A DNA stretch of 64,000 nt from Burkholderiales bacterium (GCA_020851235.1 JADZDD010000010.1:48009-112008), one strand, 5' to 3'. Positions 30,301 to 39,824 are shown, counted from the stretch's first letter. Notes: generated by a model from the letters alone, not told the origin. Translations and numbers: made by a program.

Positions 30301-32687
30301 GCCCCTTCCACGACGTCGTCACCGGCACCCCCGGAGGCCTCGTCACGCCCCGCAAGCGCGCGCACCCGCTCGTTTGCCGGCGTGCCGGTGATCGGCTTGC
30401 GACCCGCGGTCGCGTCGCGATGGTCGTCGCCCGTCGTGCCGGAGACGACCGATGCAACGATCGGGGCATCGGGGAGATCGTCGACCTCGTCGGTGAGCAC
30501 GATCGACAGATCGCCGTTCCTGAAATCGCGGACGATCGTCTTGCCAGCGACGGAATCGACGACGAGATCGCCGTGCCCTTGCGCATTCGGAGTGAACGCG
30601 AAGCGGATCGGCTGCGCGCGGAAGGTCCCGCGCCAGACCCCCGCACCGTCGGGGTCGCCACCCGTGATGCGATCGGCGCCGACGCGCAACTCACCCTTGC
30701 CATCCTCGTCGTCGATCGTGTCGAGCCCTTCGTTGGGAGCGAGGATGTAGGAGTCCACACCCGCTCCACCAAGCAACACGTCGCTTCCGGAGCCCCCGAC
30801 GAGGATGTCATTGCCCTCATTCCCGGACAGGACGTCGCGACCCTCGCCACCCCGCAGGACATCGCCATCGAAGCCGCCAGTGATCACATCGAGACCGTCG
30901 TCGCCATCGATCTCGTCCTGACCGGATCCTCCGTGCAAGACGTCGTCATGCTCGCCGCCGTGCAGCCGATCGTTTCCTGCTCCACCATGGATCTCATCGT
31001 GGTCCCGATCGCCACCAATCGCATCGTCTCCCGGCCCACCTTCGATGCGATCGTCGCCGATGCCCCCCTCGATGACATCGTCGCCACCCATGCCGTAGAT
31101 GCGATCCCCGTACACGTCGCCCTGGAGTACCTCTCCCGCGTCGGAGCCGAACAGGATCCGCGCGAGCGAGGTTTCCGGCGTGCCTTGCGGTCTGGGTGCG
31201 ACGGCAACGCCAAGTCGCCGGTCCTCGTACGCCCAGAGCCGGCCCTCGGCCCGTCCCGCGATGTGCGGCGAATCGGCGAGATTGGCGGCAGTGAGCGCAC
31301 TCAAGAACTGCCGTCGATCCGTGTACCAACTCGTCGAGAAGGTGAGGTCATCGTCGGCCGCGTGCTCGCGCGCCACGCGATCGGCTTGCCACGCCTCGTA
31401 CGTCTGCTTCCAGTTTGACGTCAAGACATCGTGGAGACGGGTGCCGGCGCCTTCGATGCCGCCGCGGGGGCTGACGACGAACGGCGACAACTCGTGCAGC
31501 GCGATGAATCGCGAGAACTCGGTCATGCTCGCCGCCGACGTAACACTCTCCGACGATTCGATGGCGAGCCCTCCCTCCAGACTCTCGAAGGGCGGCGAGG
31601 CCAGGAGTTCGATGACATTGGTGTGGAGCGCGGTCCGCTCGGGTCCGGTTGCGGCGTCCGCGGCAGGTGTACGCGATTGCCCAGGGCCCAGCAGCGTGCC
31701 TCGCAGCGCATCGAGGAGGGTTTCCAGGGACGCCTTCTGCGTCGCTGCGCTGGCCTCGGCAATCCTGCGCAGATGCGAAAGGTCTGCCGACGGGTCCAGC
31801 TTTGCAAATGCGCGCAGCACGGCAAGGCTGTCCGTCAGCTTGTACATCGAGTGATTGTCGAGCGCGAAGGACTCCTCGTTGTACGTCGGAATTCTCAATC
31901 CAGGCTGTAGGAACGTCACGGCATTCGTCGTCAGGTTCGGGCCATTGACGGCATAGAAGTTGTCCATCTCACGCACACTGGGGATGGACAGGCCTTGACC
32001 GACGATTCCGGCGAGCTCGTCGAGCGGGCCGGCAAACAACGACGAAAAGCGGTACCGGCCGCCTGCAGTAACCGAGTGGAGACCCGCACCATTGAACGTC
32101 GACGTGTGCGAAATCTGCGAGGGAACGAGACTCGCGAGAATCATGGCGAGATGCCCTCCCAGCGAGTGCCCGACGTTTCGCAGCTTGCCCGCAGCCGCGG
32201 CACTGCGCACGACGTCGGCAGCCACCCCATGTGCCACTGTCGTTGCGCCCGGCTTGAACGTCGCGTCCGACAATATGGACGCTACCTCGATCGCCGTGAA
32301 GCTCTCACCCGCCGGCAGCGTCACATCACGCCACCAGTTCAGCATCGCGGCGACCTGGCTTCGCGCCACCCCGGACAGTAGCGCCAGATCGCCGTCCGCC
32401 ACTCCGAGATCACGCGCTGACTCCGTCCCCCTGTGGGCGACGTAGACGGTCCCATCCATCTTGTCCTTGAAGATGGTCGCCTGGTAGTCGGATCCCGCGT
32501 CATCGCACACTGCCACGACTTCGAAGCGCTTTCCGACGGCCTTGGCCAATACTTCAGGAAATCGAGTTACGGCTTCCGTCTCCAGCGTTCCGTCCGTCAG
32601 CCCTGACGTCAAGGTCTCGACGTAAGCGAGATCGGCCAATAGTGCGTCGTAGAACGCCTGCGGGATCGAGTTCATCGGGAACCCCAC
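21333..32687 (-). CDS. Giant RTX protein with N-terminal lipase-like domain
   Basis: 3784 aa. GTG 32687 is chosen because GGTGAAGG lies 6 bp upstream; ATG 32675 is the alternative. Residues 1-300 look like an alpha/beta-hydrolase (lipase) domain: [10 protein letters not shown] (81-90), the nucleophile elbow GHSLGG (Ser175) and a likely catalytic His279 in [12 protein letters not shown]. From about residue 520 onward come long arrays of calcium-binding GGxGxDxUx nonapeptides, broken by several HCBP-type modules (for example [14 protein letters not shown]). Near the C-terminus ten tandem 81/88-aa units occur, then a last RTX block and an unrepeated tail that probably carries the uncleaved secretion signal. 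Secretion by the adjacent HlyB/HlyD pair and calcium-driven folding outside the cell are inferred. The hydrolase target is unknown. Confidence 0.9.
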   Translation of the reverse strand: MGFPMNSIPQAFYDALLADLAYVETLTSGLTDGTLETEAVTRFPEVLAKAVGKRFEVVAVCDDAGSDYQATIFKDKMDGTVYVAHRGTESARDLGVADGDLALLSGVARSQVAAMLNWWRDVTLPAGESFTAIEVASILSDATFKPGATTVAHGVAADVVRSAAAAGKLRNVGHSLGGHLAMILASLVPSQISHTSTFNGAGLHSVTAGGRYRFSSLFAGPLDELAGIVGQGLSIPSVREMDNFYAVNGPNLTTNAVTFLQPGLRIPTYNEESFALDNHSMYKLTDSLAVLRAFAKLDPSADLSHLRRIAEASAATQKASLETLLDALRGTLLGPGQSRTPAADAATGPERTALHTNVIELLASPPFESLEGGLAIESSESVTSAASMTEFSRFIALHELSPFVVSPRGGIEGAGTRLHDVLTSNWKQTYEAWQADRVAREHAADDDLTFSTSWYTDRRQFLSALTAANLADSPHIAGRAEGRLWAYEDRRLGVAVAPRPQGTPETSLARILFGSDAGEVLQGDVYGDRIYGMGGDDVIEGGIGDDRIEGGPGDDAIGGDRDHDEIHGGAGNDRLHGGEHDDVLHGGSGQDEIDGDDGLDVITGGFDGDVLRGGEGRDVLSGNEGNDILVGGSGSDVLLGGAGVDSYILAPNEGLDTIDDEDGKGELRVGADRITGGDPDGAGVWRGTFRAQPIRFAFTPNAQGHGDLVVDSVAGKTIVRDFRNGDLSIVLTDEVDDLPDAPIVASVVSGTTGDDHRDATAGRKPITGTPANERVRALAGRDEASGGAGDDVVEGAAGVDVLSGDAGKDAIFADAELTEAQLRDVIATSANAPTSGVAPTRFVVTTSEWLRGGLADDTVVGASGNDLLFGGGGHDLLVGGAGHDVINGDDDYEPADLTTVYVEPGAGNGGPFDAWYSSVIVHGYAGDVGAADEIHGGSGDDAVYGEIGNDVAWGDDGDDTIAGGDDDDTLFGNAGNDRIAGDDYGLVVGSDTATPVGNDEIDGGAGDDRLFGDGGNDVLLGDDGADVIHGNNDLAVAGLSPTAADDGDDHIAGGNGDDTLVGDAAADTIQGDAGDDRLFGDSDITPVALHGNDDLDGGAGNDALRGYGGDDFLDGGEGDDVILGDAGSDVIFGASGSDRIEGGSDDDAISAGAGADTVDGGMGDDVAFGDEDDDRLAGGAGRDDLRGGDGHDALWGQDDADTIEGGAGADQLTGGDDDDILAGNIGSDALWGDAGDDQLDAGDGDDILSGGEGHDALIAGAGTDFLRGDAGDDTLVAGVGTSLLQGGAGNDRYIVPAFAQKVFISDSEGQNVVELEDEVKIEEIDFWMGQDETGGTSHLVITRGDQVLAVIANGFGGANAPAIQLADGHVVTEWELLAKLATHSALNTNGTTLSLTPPTGSEAYVTGQYSQKRVWANNPLAYVPVTLPSVTAIGGDGADRIEGLGGAVVADGGLGNDALAGAYARDDLSGGGGDDTLAGNDGDDALAGGEGADTLTGGAGDDRLDGGADDDTLGGAEGEDTLVGGAGNDVVHGDDGRDHLMGGDGDDVLAGGAGSDVVEGGSGADALAGDAGNDALHGGAGDDTLDAGEGDDRLEGGSGNDLLLGGAGDDVFLIDGLGQDRIRDGGGIGTLRFGPGITEASFTITRGGAGSADAYSYILGFGGGATTVIEDAVRAGDTRIEFDDGRTISMAELLGSRYATALNLTADVDHRHLAGGAGRDTLTGGSMTAELEGGAGDDVLTGAAARDHLVGGAGADALAGNAEVDWLEGGAGNDALRGGSGADRLFGEGDADLLEGHDDADVLMGGAGNDTLDGGTGNDVLAGGAGDDVYRFAAAAGKDRISDTAGVNVVTFGAGVTAGSVTFHRAQHGDDGEDLVARLADGSELWLDDGMAGDVVSQFRFADSSVVTLAQARALAIGSIAPTGEVAQLVVGTDGDDTLRGAGANALALGLAGDDVIEGAYDVDGGPDSDTLRDGHVYRFGRGDGVDSIEHYNGRNTIYAYDRHIEFKPGIVEADLAFARRADDLVIRIKGTSDELTVKRHFVDLGATYLQQRRPYAIASLRFADGTLRSYDWIGDVFRTSTSGDDHLVNVAHGGEGNDVMRRESSWGDMYGEDGDDWMSTAPGIDDDNSRLWGGPGDDRLFATGGRGSEISLLGGPGNDELHGAAKTRMIGGPGDDLHFVEPGSIVVVDRDEGDDRVTTSSGNLALGITPEFRLQMAIGVYEDLRPLREGDDLRLALRGRDSSLVIPDFFTPDVPYGGLAGITVSRRIAFDGFTLDQPEEISPAALADRAKTVVVAPVTQQGGDDADRIVGGSMTDFLTGGAGNDEIDGLSGDDTIEGGEGSDVLIGRSGNDRIDAGSGWNQVYPGHGDDIVAAGADKDYIVDPGGANTIDAGGGDDIVRTLAGSSTIEGGTGNDEITTHGGTASGGDGDDQLGVGGTAAATLLGGPGKDDISVYGSGDYVVDGGHGSDKVYISDAASVTIAIGRDSGGDEITISPNPTTNARVVEVRFATGISPDEVTLRRVPDTAQYDSLEIRVRDDGPRALLRWSLDKTTSRIAALRFADGTIWSADDILAKVRQGSADDDVIVGTAGDDLLDGGAGNDTMRGESGNDRLEGGTGADTMYGGAGDDVYLVDDGEDRAREDERVDMGGSDEVRASVSYALWPYFERLTLTGSGDLAGYGNDLDNVITGNDGANTLDGRGGRDRLVGGRGNDTYTLTDALDTVVELPREGVDTFIVNASTTLPDAVENLTMVHEGAIDGVGNALDNVLTGNAQQNHLSGLGGNDVLIGYGGGDVLDGGVGDDTYRVFDAGDTIVERPGEGIDRIEAYRDYTLGPEIENLLLVGGAMGTGNARANIVTGNGGANTLDGREGADTLVGLAGNDTYLVDHAGDSVVEASAAGTDLVKATIDYVLPVNVENLTLLASGATRGTGNAANNVLIGNALDNVLDGLGGSDTMKGGQGNDSYVVDAAGDVITESSAEGNDTIHSAVTLTLAANVENLVLTGTAAINGTGNTLANALTGNAANNTLNGGTGNDAMAGGTGNDTYVVEQAGDTVVEAANEGVDLVQTSLTHVLGANVENLTLTGTSSIHGTGNALANVITGNAGNNTLDGKAGSDTMRGGAGNDSYVVDAAGDVVVESTGAGTDTVQASVSATLAANVERLTLTGTGGIHGTGNALNNTIVGNAAANVLNGAAGTDTMQGGAGDDTYLVDVATDVASERAGEGTDTVQSAIAWTLGANLERLVLTGSAAINATGNALANVLTGNAGANVLDGGGGADALAGGAGNDTYLVDHAGDTVSELAGVGTDSVRASIAYVLPANVENLLLTGSASIAGTGNALANVITGNAGSNVLDGGAGKDTLVGGAGNDTYRVDDSGDTIAETAGGGTDVVHSAVSWTLGAGLENLTLVGVTASNGTGNALANVLVGNAASNVLNGGSGNDSMQGGAGDDTYIVEQGADTIIEAAGAGSDTVKAAIAYVLPANVEDLLLTGTGAIGGTGNALSNWLRGNASGNALAGGDGHDTLFGDVGNDGLTGGGGNDLLQGGAGNDTLTDTAGNNLLDGGVGADTLVGAGGRDFFAGGQGADTITTGGGADVIAFNKGDGADTVLASAGTDDTLSLGGAFVYANLKLRKSGVDLVLDAGAGDQITLRNWYQAGVNHKSVLHLQVVADAMAAFDAGSGDRLVNRKVVRFDFGNLVSRFDAARAANPSLVAWNLTDGLAAAYVAGSDTAALGGDLAYDFGHRNAFAGIGAVPAQAMLAAASFATAAQALQPAATLYAGGVRLS
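22200..24650 (-). repeat. Ten tandem repeat units (nine of 81 aa, one of 88 aa) in the giant RTX gene
   Basis: Successive units begin GxGNxxxN and run through GNAxxNxLDG, a GxxxxGGxGNDxYxVD RTX turn, a D-V-E-G-D segment, a xxTLxxNVENLxLTG strand and back to GTGN. Ten units fill 2451 bp exactly; the second unit from the N-terminal side is 88 aa because of an extra nonapeptide-like insert. DNA identity between units is only partial, so the array is old or diversifying. Confidence 0.85.
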
Positions 32688-32710
32688 TGAATGCCTTCAC
32701 CGAGTGCCTG

Positions 32711-33277
32711 CTAGAAGGTGATGGTTTCCGCGGAACGTGGCCATTGCCCCGGCGAGACACATGTCAGGCCGGAAAGAATGCCCGTCCCGAGGCTGCGACG
32801 AATCCATCCGCCGCTCGACCATAACCGGACCTCCGTGAGCACGAGCGAGTTCGATGGCTCGTAATGGATCGTTGTCTCGGTCCTCTTGATCACCACCGGG
32901 AATGTCAGGACCCGAGTCTCCTTTCGCTGCCAGACGAACACACGCTCCCACCAATCGCTCACCCTCGCTCGAATCTCGTCGAATTCCTGCTTATTGTTCC
33001 AGCGTCGAGTACCGTTCTCATCGAAGAAGGCGCCGGCTCCGAGGTGCACCGGTCCGAAGAACTTCTTCTCCGGCAAGCGCGCACACTCCGCGTCGAAGAT
33101 CCTCCCGCCGATGATCTCGTCTGCAATCGGACCGACGAACCACACGATCCAGAACACCGGTATCAGCGACCACCGCAGCAAGGGCCTTTGAACTCGCCTG
33201 ACCACGAGGCTGCCGCATACGTTCCAGCCAATCACGCACCAGATCCCAAAGACGATGAGGATCATGAGTGCAATCAT
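32711..33277 (-). CDS. Small membrane protein of unknown function between the two RTX genes
   Basis: 188 aa. Two hydrophobic segments near the N-terminus (MIALMILIVFGIWCVIGWNV and the stretch around SLIPVFWIVWFVGPIA) suggest two membrane helices. A polar domain of about 110 residues, rich in Trp and Arg, follows. GGAGA precedes the ATG. It ends 23 bp before the giant RTX gene and starts 56 bp after the smaller RTX gene, so it belongs to that operon. No family is recognised. It could be an immunity or export-accessory protein; this is conjecture from position only. Confidence 0.7.
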   Translation of the reverse strand: MIALMILIVFGIWCVIGWNVCGSLVVRRVQRPLLRWSLIPVFWIVWFVGPIADEIIGGRIFDAECARLPEKKFFGPVHLGAGAFFDENGTRRWNNKQEFDEIRARVSDWWERVFVWQRKETRVLTFPVVIKRTETTIHYEPSNSLVLTEVRLWSSGGWIRRSLGTGILSGLTCVSPGQWPRSAETITF

Positions 33278-33333
33278 GGTGGTCTCCGGTTTCGCGAGGT
33301 GGCAGTCAAGGGCGGCAATTCACGGCACCAGGA

Positions 33334-35451
33334 TCAACGCGTCACCGGCGCACCCCGCAGCAACGCTGCGGCGGCCCCACTGCCTTCCGACCACTTCAGG
33401 TCGGGCACGGTCGGCATCGAGAGAAGCAACGCGGTCTCGTTGCCCACGTCGTCGCCGGCGTCGTCGGCAGCCAGTGCGTCGGCGTAGTCGTGCGCGGTGA
33501 CAGCGTTCATCCCCTCAAACGGGGTGTAGTCCACGCTCGCAGTGACGTCTGGGGCATCGAGCACGCCGCTGAACGCGCGGATCGCGCTTTCGACGTGCGT
33601 CGGCTCGACGGTGCCGAGGGCCGCGGAGTCGGCACCGAAGATGGCGGCAAAGGCGCTCATCCAGGAAGCGTCGACGTCCTCCGGACCACCTGCCACCACC
33701 TCGGCGGAGGCGGCGGGCGTCGCGTCGGCGGGCGAGTCGACTTCCGCCTCGAACGCTTCACTGCCGACGCTCGTCGACTCGGGCAGGATTGGGTTCGCGT
33801 CGGCGGCGACGAGCGCCGCGCCGCCCGCGCCATTCGTCGTGCCGAGGCCCTCGGCCGCACCCACGGGCGCCACGTCGCCCCAGGCAATGGCGGAGTTCAT
33901 GTCTGCCTCGGCGGACGCTGCATCGGCATCGCCTGCTTCCCCAGACTCCACATCGGCCTCGAAATCCGCCTCCGAGAGGACGGGCACCTCGGGGCCGGTG
34001 ATTGCCACCGCGTCGTTGTTCGAATCGAGGTTCGTGTTCGCGGTCGACGTGCCGGCAAGCGTAATCCCCAGATCGCCGTTTTTCCAGTCCTCCACGGTGA
34101 TGACGTTGACCGGCGTCGTGCCATGCGCGTCGCCATCACGCAACGCCGTGATCGTCAGCGTCCCCGGCACGGCGATCTCGCCCTCGAACGAGAACTCGAG
34201 CCGTCCGTCCGCAGAGACCCACGTGCCGGTCCCGCTCGCGTTCATCGCGCCGTCGATCCGCACGCCGTCGAGCTCGATGCTGCCCTTGCCGTCGGCATCG
34301 ATGATCGTGTCACGGCCGTCACCCGCGTCGATCACGTAGGTCTCGGTCCCGACGCCACCTTCGAGCCGATCATCGCCGCGACCGCCGACGAGCAGATCGT
34401 CACCGCTGCCGCCAGTGAGGCGATCATCCCCGCGACCGCCGTCGAGTTCGTCCGCACCCTGATCGCCGGTGAGCTCGTCGTCGCCCGCGCCACCGAGGAC
34501 GAGATCGTCACCGCGCCCGCCCTCCAGATGATCACCGCCGCCCGCCCCGCGCAGGATGTCGTGGCCCGCGCCGCCGTACATGCGATCGGAGCCACCGACG
34601 CCCGCGAGAAGTTCGTCGCCGGCATGGCCGAAGACGACCTGATTCTTCCCGGCGTCCGGCTTGCCCGTGACAAGCTCGAAGGTCGACGGGGCGCCATCGG
34701 GGCCCGGCGACGCGCGATCGATGAACGTCCAGTCCTCGTTGCCGACGATCACCCGCTCGCTGGCATCGGACTCCTGCCACGCGAGGAGCTTGCCGCGATC
34801 GGCAAGCCAGGCGTCGGAGACGAGCGCCTCACCGGTATCGGGATCGAAGCGATCGAGTGCGCCTTCTGCATTGGCCGCCGCATGCAGTGCACGGTTGCCG
34901 ATCAGCGCGAACGGCTGCCTCGCGGCAAGCGCCTGGCGATAGCCGATGTCGGTTGCTGCAAGTGCCGCAAGCTCGGTGCCCGTCATCCCGTGCAGATCGA
35001 CGAGGCGCGCGCGGTGTCCGGGCGCTGCGACGAAGGCGTCGAGCGACGCCTCACTGGCCCCGGCATCGCCCAGCAGAGCGGCACCCAGGTATTGCCGCAT
35101 CGCGGTGCCACGCATCGCGTCGTCGCTGCCCAGGCGCTGCCAGAGCGTCTCGATGGCGCCATCGGTGAGCGTCGGGTCGAGGGCACGAAGCCAGCCGTCG
35201 ATCCGGGTCCGGAGTGTGACGGGTGTGGCGGCCGGATCGGTGGCGTTGGCAGCGCTCTCGCGAGCGGCCGTGCGCGCATCGATGGGCTCCGGGAAGGCGG
35301 TGCCGACGGGTGGTCGCACCGCAGGCGAACCGGACGGCGCCAGGATCGTTCCGGCGGCAAGTCCCGCCTGGGGCTCGTCTGCCGTCATGCCCGACCACAC
35401 GGCCGTGATGTACGGGATGGGAAGGCCCTTGCTGCCGGTCTCGTTTGCCAT
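33334..35451 (-). CDS. RTX calcium-binding protein, 705 aa
   Basis: The N-terminal half is an unassigned alpha-rich domain (segments such as LRALDPTLTDGAIETLWQRL and LVDLHGMTGTELAALAATDI). The centre has about a dozen GGxGxDxUx nonapeptides (FGHAGDELLAGVGGSDRMYG onward), followed by an HCBP-like module ending VEDWKNGDLGITLAG. The C-terminal 250 residues are acidic, Ala/Glu/Asp-rich and of low complexity. AGAGGA stands 7 bp before the ATG. The HCBP-like module resembles one near residue 700 of the giant RTX protein. As first gene of the secretion operon it is a probable substrate of the adjacent exporter. Confidence 0.87.
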   Translation of the reverse strand: MANETGSKGLPIPYITAVWSGMTADEPQAGLAAGTILAPSGSPAVRPPVGTAFPEPIDARTAARESAANATDPAATPVTLRTRIDGWLRALDPTLTDGAIETLWQRLGSDDAMRGTAMRQYLGAALLGDAGASEASLDAFVAAPGHRARLVDLHGMTGTELAALAATDIGYRQALAARQPFALIGNRALHAAANAEGALDRFDPDTGEALVSDAWLADRGKLLAWQESDASERVIVGNEDWTFIDRASPGPDGAPSTFELVTGKPDAGKNQVVFGHAGDELLAGVGGSDRMYGGAGHDILRGAGGGDHLEGGRGDDLVLGGAGDDELTGDQGADELDGGRGDDRLTGGSGDDLLVGGRGDDRLEGGVGTETYVIDAGDGRDTIIDADGKGSIELDGVRIDGAMNASGTGTWVSADGRLEFSFEGEIAVPGTLTITALRDGDAHGTTPVNVITVEDWKNGDLGITLAGTSTANTNLDSNNDAVAITGPEVPVLSEADFEADVESGEAGDADAASAEADMNSAIAWGDVAPVGAAEGLGTTNGAGGAALVAADANPILPESTSVGSEAFEAEVDSPADATPAASAEVVAGGPEDVDASWMSAFAAIFGADSAALGTVEPTHVESAIRAFSGVLDAPDVTASVDYTPFEGMNAVTAHDYADALAADDAGDDVGNETALLLSMPTVPDLKWSEGSGAAAALLRGAPVTR

Positions 35452-35660
35452 GGCGAATCCTCTCCGGTCGCGCGTGCCCCGTTCGGCCCCGGCGAGCGGT
35501 GTGACGACGAGGAGGCCGGACGGAGGGCCCGCTGGCGATCAGGATGCACGAGCGCGTTAGACGACGCACTCATCCGTACGGACGACTTGCCAGGGAGAAG
35601 GCGCTGCGCCTGATGCGCAATGGCCGGCGGCGCGATACCGGCAGAAATGACAGGTTGGCG

Positions 35661-36350
35661 CTACAGCACGAGGATGTGCACGCGGTACGGCCCGTGCGCG
35701 CCGAGCACGATCGTTTGCTCGATGTCGCCGGTACGCGAGGGTCCGGAGATGAGGTTGAGCGCGCGCGGCATGGTGCGACGCTCGGCCCGGACGAGCGCAA
35801 ACGCCTCCTCCATTCCGGAGACGATGCGATCGGCACGCAGCACCGCCACGTGCGTGTTGGGAAGCAGCGCCGATGCCGTGGGCGTGTCGGCGCCGCTCAC
35901 GAGAACGAGCGTGCCCGTCTCGGCGATGGCGCAGTACGCGCCGGTGATGGCGAGCTTGTCGTTGCCGATCGTCGGACGCGCCTCGATCGCAAGGCCCGCT
36001 GCAGCCCAGTCGAGTGCGGCGAACTCCGGCCAGCACACGCCGCTCGTGGCGCGTTGACTCGCGAGCGCCGGCGGCAACTGCAAGCTCCCGAGATAATGCG
36101 CGACGCGCGCGGGCACCTCGTCGAACGTGGCGATGCGCTCGACAGTGCTCGCCATGTCGCGTGCGCGATGGATGAACCGCTCGACGAGGTCCGGCGGCAT
36201 CGTCGGTCGCGGACCCTGCTCGTGCGCCGCGATATACGCCTCGGCTCGCGCGCGCGCTTCGGCGTCGGATCCATTGCGTCCCAGCGCCTTGCGCACCCGC
36301 GCGAGAATCGCATCGCGCGATGCCTTGTTGTCCTCGATGAATTGCGTCAA
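35661..36350 (-). CDS. lutC: LutC-type LUD domain protein (lactate utilization)
   Basis: 229 aa from a TTG start that overlaps the stop of the aminotransferase gene as TTGA. The frame stays open further upstream, but no family similarity exists there and the overlap matches the other junctions of this operon. It contains the LUD fold with ATSGVCWPEFAALDWA, TGAYCAIAETGTLVLVSG and LPNTHVAVLRADRIV. LutC works with LutA and LutB in oxidation of L-lactate to pyruvate in the cytoplasm. It is the last gene of the operon. Confidence 0.88.
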   Translation of the reverse strand: MTQFIEDNKASRDAILARVRKALGRNGSDAEARARAEAYIAAHEQGPRPTMPPDLVERFIHRARDMASTVERIATFDEVPARVAHYLGSLQLPPALASQRATSGVCWPEFAALDWAAAGLAIEARPTIGNDKLAITGAYCAIAETGTLVLVSGADTPTASALLPNTHVAVLRADRIVSGMEEAFALVRAERRTMPRALNLISGPSRTGDIEQTIVLGAHGPYRVHILVL

Positions 36351-37582
36351 GCGCGCTGACCCCTGCGCACGAAATCGGCGAGACGGGCGACACCGTCCTC
36401 GATCGCGGCGGTGGATGCTGCATACGAGAAGCGGATGTGCTGCCCGTCGCCCGGCACGCGGCGTCCGAAGTGCGTGTCCGCGAGGACCGCGACGCCGGCC
36501 TCGTGCAGGAGCCGGCGGCGAAACTCCTCCGAATCGGCGCAACCCGTACGACGACACGCTTCGGTCACGTTGGGCCATGCGTAGAACGCACCCCCCGGCG
36601 CGGCGCAGGTGATGCCGGGAACGTCGTTGAGCAGGCGCACGATGCGATCGCGCCGCTCGCGAAACGTTGCGTGCATCGCCGCGGCGGCATCCTGCGGACC
36701 CGAGATCGCTGCGAGCGCCGCCCACTGCGATATCTGCGAGGCGCACGACTCGGTGTTGGTGATCCAGCGCGTGAACACCGGCGCGAGCGCACGATTGGCG
36801 GCATAGCCGATGCGCCAGCCAGTCATCGCCCACGTCTTCGACGCGCCGTCGCTGATCACGGTGCGCTCGAGCATGCCCGGTCGCGTGGCAATCGACGCGA
36901 ACGTTCCCTCGTACACCAGCCGCGAATAGATCTCGTCGGCAAACACCCACACCTGCGGGTGCCGGCGCAAAACGTCGGCAATCGCATCGAGATCGCCCGG
37001 CGCCAGGATCCCGCCGGTGGGATTCTGTGGCGTGTTGAGGATGATGAGTCGTGTCTTGGCCGTGATCTTTGCTTCGAGCTCGGCGGGGTCGAAGGCGAAG
37101 TGACGTGTCTCGCGCAGGTAGATGGGTACCGGCACCGCGCCGTTGGCGAGGATCTGCGACTCGTAGATCGGAAAGCCCGGCACCGGGTAGATGACCTCGT
37201 CGCCGACGCCGTAGTCGGTCACCGAGGCGATCGTGTACGCGATGAAGGGCTTCGCGCCGGCGCCGACGACGACGTCGCCGGATGCGATGTCGAGGCCGCG
37301 GCGCTGCCCCATGTCCTGCGCGATCGCGGCCCGCAACTCGTCGATCCCCGCACTCGGCGTGTAGCCGTGCTTGCCGCTCCGGATCGCCTCGATCGCGGCG
37401 TCCTGCACGTGGCCGGGTGTCGGAAAGTCGGGCTGCCCGATGCAAAACGAGACGATGTCCTTGCCCGCTCGTTGCAGCGCGTTGACTTCGGCGAGAACGA
37501 CGAAGGCGTTCTCGGTGCCGAGGGACTCGGCGCGCCGCGACAACCGCGGAAGCGCGAGATTGGCGCCGTGCGGGCCATTCAT
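36347..37582 (-). CDS. PLP-dependent class I/II aminotransferase embedded in the lut operon
   Basis: 411 aa. Fold-type I aminotransferase features: NTPQNPTG (183-190), D216 of DEIY, the PLP lysine K249 in SDGASKTWAMTGWRIGYA, and a C-terminal FSYAAS arginine region (RFSYA). It resembles aspartate/alanine-type aminotransferases. It overlaps lutB by 4 bp (ATGA) and lutC by 4 bp (TTGA), so all are expected to be translated together. A role linking amino-acid and lactate/pyruvate metabolism, for example supplying or consuming pyruvate by alanine transamination, is inferred. Confidence 0.9.
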   Translation of the reverse strand: MNGPHGANLALPRLSRRAESLGTENAFVVLAEVNALQRAGKDIVSFCIGQPDFPTPGHVQDAAIEAIRSGKHGYTPSAGIDELRAAIAQDMGQRRGLDIASGDVVVGAGAKPFIAYTIASVTDYGVGDEVIYPVPGFPIYESQILANGAVPVPIYLRETRHFAFDPAELEAKITAKTRLIILNTPQNPTGGILAPGDLDAIADVLRRHPQVWVFADEIYSRLVYEGTFASIATRPGMLERTVISDGASKTWAMTGWRIGYAANRALAPVFTRWITNTESCASQISQWAALAAISGPQDAAAAMHATFRERRDRIVRLLNDVPGITCAAPGGAFYAWPNVTEACRRTGCADSEEFRRRLLHEAGVAVLADTHFGRRVPGDGQHIRFSYAASTAAIEDGVARLADFVRRGQRA

Positions 37583-39000
37583 GAGCGGACTCCATTGCCG
37601 GTGCGCTCGGCGTACAGATCACGGAACGTGCGGCCGGCGGGCGCCGGCATGTCGCGTCCATTGCTCCAACCCGTCGCGAACGGGAGCTTGCGAATCATCC
37701 CGCGCGCGTCGGCACGCTTGCGCAGGAAGCGCACGCCCTGCCGCGAAGCCCACGCGTAGAGCCTGGGGCGCAGCGCAACCCATGCCCACATGCGCAGCGC
37801 CGCACGCTCGTGCCAGGGTCGCAGGTCTTCCGTGTACTCGTGCTCGCGAAGCTTGCGCAGGAGCTCCGGCAACGGGATCCGAACGGGGCACACCGTGGCG
37901 CAGGCATTGCACAGCGTCGAGGCCTGCGGCAGATCGGGCGCATTCTCGAGACCGACGTACATCGGCGTCAATACCGAACCGATCGGCCCCGGATACACCC
38001 AGCCATACGCGTGCCCGCCGACGTGCTGATACACCGGGCAATGATTCATGCACGCGCCGCAGCGGATGCAGCGCAGCGCCTCCTTGACGTCGCTCGCGAG
38101 CACGTCGCTGCGGCCGCTGTCGACGAGGACGAAATACATGTGCTCGACACCGTGGAACTCGCCCTCCCCCTTCGTCCCGGTGAGGATGTCGACGTAGTTG
38201 CTGATCGACTGGCCGGTGGCCGAGCGCGGCAACAGGCGCATCAGCGTGGCGACGTCCTCGAGCGTGGGCACCACCTTCTCGATGCCCGAGATCGCCACGT
38301 GCACCTTCGGCAGCGTCGTGCCGAGGGTCGCGTTGCCTTCGTTGGTCACGAGGACCACCGACCCGGTCTCGGCAACGAAGAAGTTGCCGCCCGAGATCCC
38401 CATGTCCGCGGTGAGGTAGTGCTCGCGCAACACCGCACGCGCCTCGAGCGTGAGGTCCTCGATCGCATCCTTGTGCGGCGTGCCGTGCTTGCGGGCGAAG
38501 AGGTCGGCGACCTCGTCCTTGCTCTTGTGCAGCGCGGGCCCGATGAGATGCGACGGCGGCTCGTAATTGTTGATCTGCAGGATGTACTCACCGAGATCGG
38601 TCTCGACCACGGCCATCCCGGCGCCCTCGATCGCGTGATCGAGGGCGGACTCCTCCGACACCATCGACTTCGACTTGATGATCTTGCGCACGCCGTGGCG
38701 GGCGGCGATGTCGAGCACGAGCTTGTTCGCCTCGGCGGGTGTCTGGGCGAAGAGCACGGTCGCGCCGCGCGCGGTCGCCGCTTCCTCGAACCGCGCGAGC
38801 CAGACGTCGAGGTCGTCGAGCGAGCGCTGGCGGATGTCGCGACCGGCGTCACGCGTGCCCTCGAAATCATCGAGCTCGACGATCGCGGCCTTGCGCGCCC
38901 CGACGAACTTCGTCTTGAACTTGACGAGATTCTTCTGGAGCTGCGCGTCGGTGAGACCGTCGTGCGCGCGCGCCTTGAAGTGTATCGAGGCAACCTGCAT
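37579..39000 (-). CDS. lutB: LutB-type iron-sulfur protein (lactate utilization)
   Basis: 473 aa from ATG 39000, preceded by GGAGG. An in-frame TTG one codon earlier is too close to that site. An N-terminal LUD domain (with MGISGGNFFVAETGSVVLVT) is fused to a ferredoxin-like domain with two [4Fe-4S] motifs, CIRCGACMNHCP (about 311) and CNACATVCP (about 364). It is the electron-transfer core of LutABC. The start shares one base with the lutA stop (TGATG). Confidence 0.95.
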   Translation of the reverse strand: MQVASIHFKARAHDGLTDAQLQKNLVKFKTKFVGARKAAIVELDDFEGTRDAGRDIRQRSLDDLDVWLARFEEAATARGATVLFAQTPAEANKLVLDIAARHGVRKIIKSKSMVSEESALDHAIEGAGMAVVETDLGEYILQINNYEPPSHLIGPALHKSKDEVADLFARKHGTPHKDAIEDLTLEARAVLREHYLTADMGISGGNFFVAETGSVVLVTNEGNATLGTTLPKVHVAISGIEKVVPTLEDVATLMRLLPRSATGQSISNYVDILTGTKGEGEFHGVEHMYFVLVDSGRSDVLASDVKEALRCIRCGACMNHCPVYQHVGGHAYGWVYPGPIGSVLTPMYVGLENAPDLPQASTLCNACATVCPVRIPLPELLRKLREHEYTEDLRPWHERAALRMWAWVALRPRLYAWASRQGVRFLRKRADARGMIRKLPFATGWSNGRDMPAPAGRTFRDLYAERTGNGVRS

Positions 39001-39731
39001 CAATCCTCCGTGGACCCGGACAACACCTCGGCCACGTGCAGCACGCGCGTGGTGTTGTCACCGTGGCGGCGCAGGCGGCCTTCGATGTTCAGCATGCAAC
39101 CCAGGTCGCCGAGGACGACGGTGCCGGCGCCGCTGTCGCTGATGTTCCAGCACTTGCTGTCGACCATCGCGGTCGAGATCTCGCCGTACTTGAGCGAGAA
39201 CGTGCCGCCAAAGCCGCAACAGGTCTCGGCGTCGTTCATCTCGCGCAGCGTCACGCCGGGCATCGTCGCCAGCAACTTGCGCGGCTGCGTCTTCACGCCC
39301 ATCTCGCGCAGGCCGGCGCACGAGTCGTGGTACGTGATGGTGCCGGTGAAGGTCCCCGGGACGCTGGGGAGCTTGAGCACGCGGACGAGGAAATCGGTGA
39401 GCTCGTAGCTGCGCGCGGCGAGCGCCTCGGCTCGGGCCAGCAAGGCCGCATCGTCCTTGCACAGCTCGGCGTAGTGCTTGCGGATCATGCCGCTGCACGA
39501 GCCGGACGGCGCGACGAGATAGTCGCAGCCCTCGAATTCGGCGACGAGCTTGCGGGCGAGCGCCAGCGCATCCGCGCGGTCGCCGGAGTTGTACGCCGGC
39601 TGACCGCAGCACGTCTGCGTGGGTGGAACGTAGACTTCGGCACCCCCCGCCTCGAGCAGTTTGATCGCCGCGAAACCGATGCGCGGACGCATCAGATCGA
39701 CGAGACAGGTCACCAGAAATCCTACGCGCAT
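39000..39731 (-). CDS. lutA: LutA-type CCG-domain protein (lactate utilization)
   Basis: 243 aa. Two CCG motifs (TCCGQPAYNSG at 41-43 and TCCGFGGTFS at 171-173) define the cysteine-rich heterodisulfide-reductase-like domains of LutA/GlpC/GlcF. These motifs bind an Fe-S cofactor and pass electrons from lactate oxidation. It is the first gene of lutA-lutB-aminotransferase-lutC and begins 20-odd bases after a possible promoter. Confidence 0.95.
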   Translation of the reverse strand: MRVGFLVTCLVDLMRPRIGFAAIKLLEAGGAEVYVPPTQTCCGQPAYNSGDRADALALARKLVAEFEGCDYLVAPSGSCSGMIRKHYAELCKDDAALLARAEALAARSYELTDFLVRVLKLPSVPGTFTGTITYHDSCAGLREMGVKTQPRKLLATMPGVTLREMNDAETCCGFGGTFSLKYGEISTAMVDSKCWNISDSGAGTVVLGDLGCMLNIEGRLRRHGDNTTRVLHVAEVLSGSTED

Positions 39732-39756
39732 GATGGACCGCCGATGGGATGGTCGA

Positions 39757-39765
39757 TCTTAGCAC
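39757..39765 (-). promoter_or_regulatory. Possible extended -10 promoter for lutA
   Basis: On the minus strand TGCTAAGAT gives a TGn extension with TAAGAT as the -10 hexamer, about 26 bp before the lutA ATG. No good -35 sequence is seen. Readthrough from nuoN is an alternative source of lut mRNA. Confidence 0.35.
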
Positions 39766-39824
39766 GCGCTGCCGGCGCAATGCTCGCGCCCGGCGGGCGA
39801 CGACGCGCAGGCCCCTTGGCCGTG

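Noticed and set aside
35661..37661. A single 666-codon minus-strand frame spanning lutC and the aminotransferase
   Set aside because: Only its last 229 residues (lutC) show a protein family; the upstream part is an out-of-frame reading of the aminotransferase gene, which is itself well supported.
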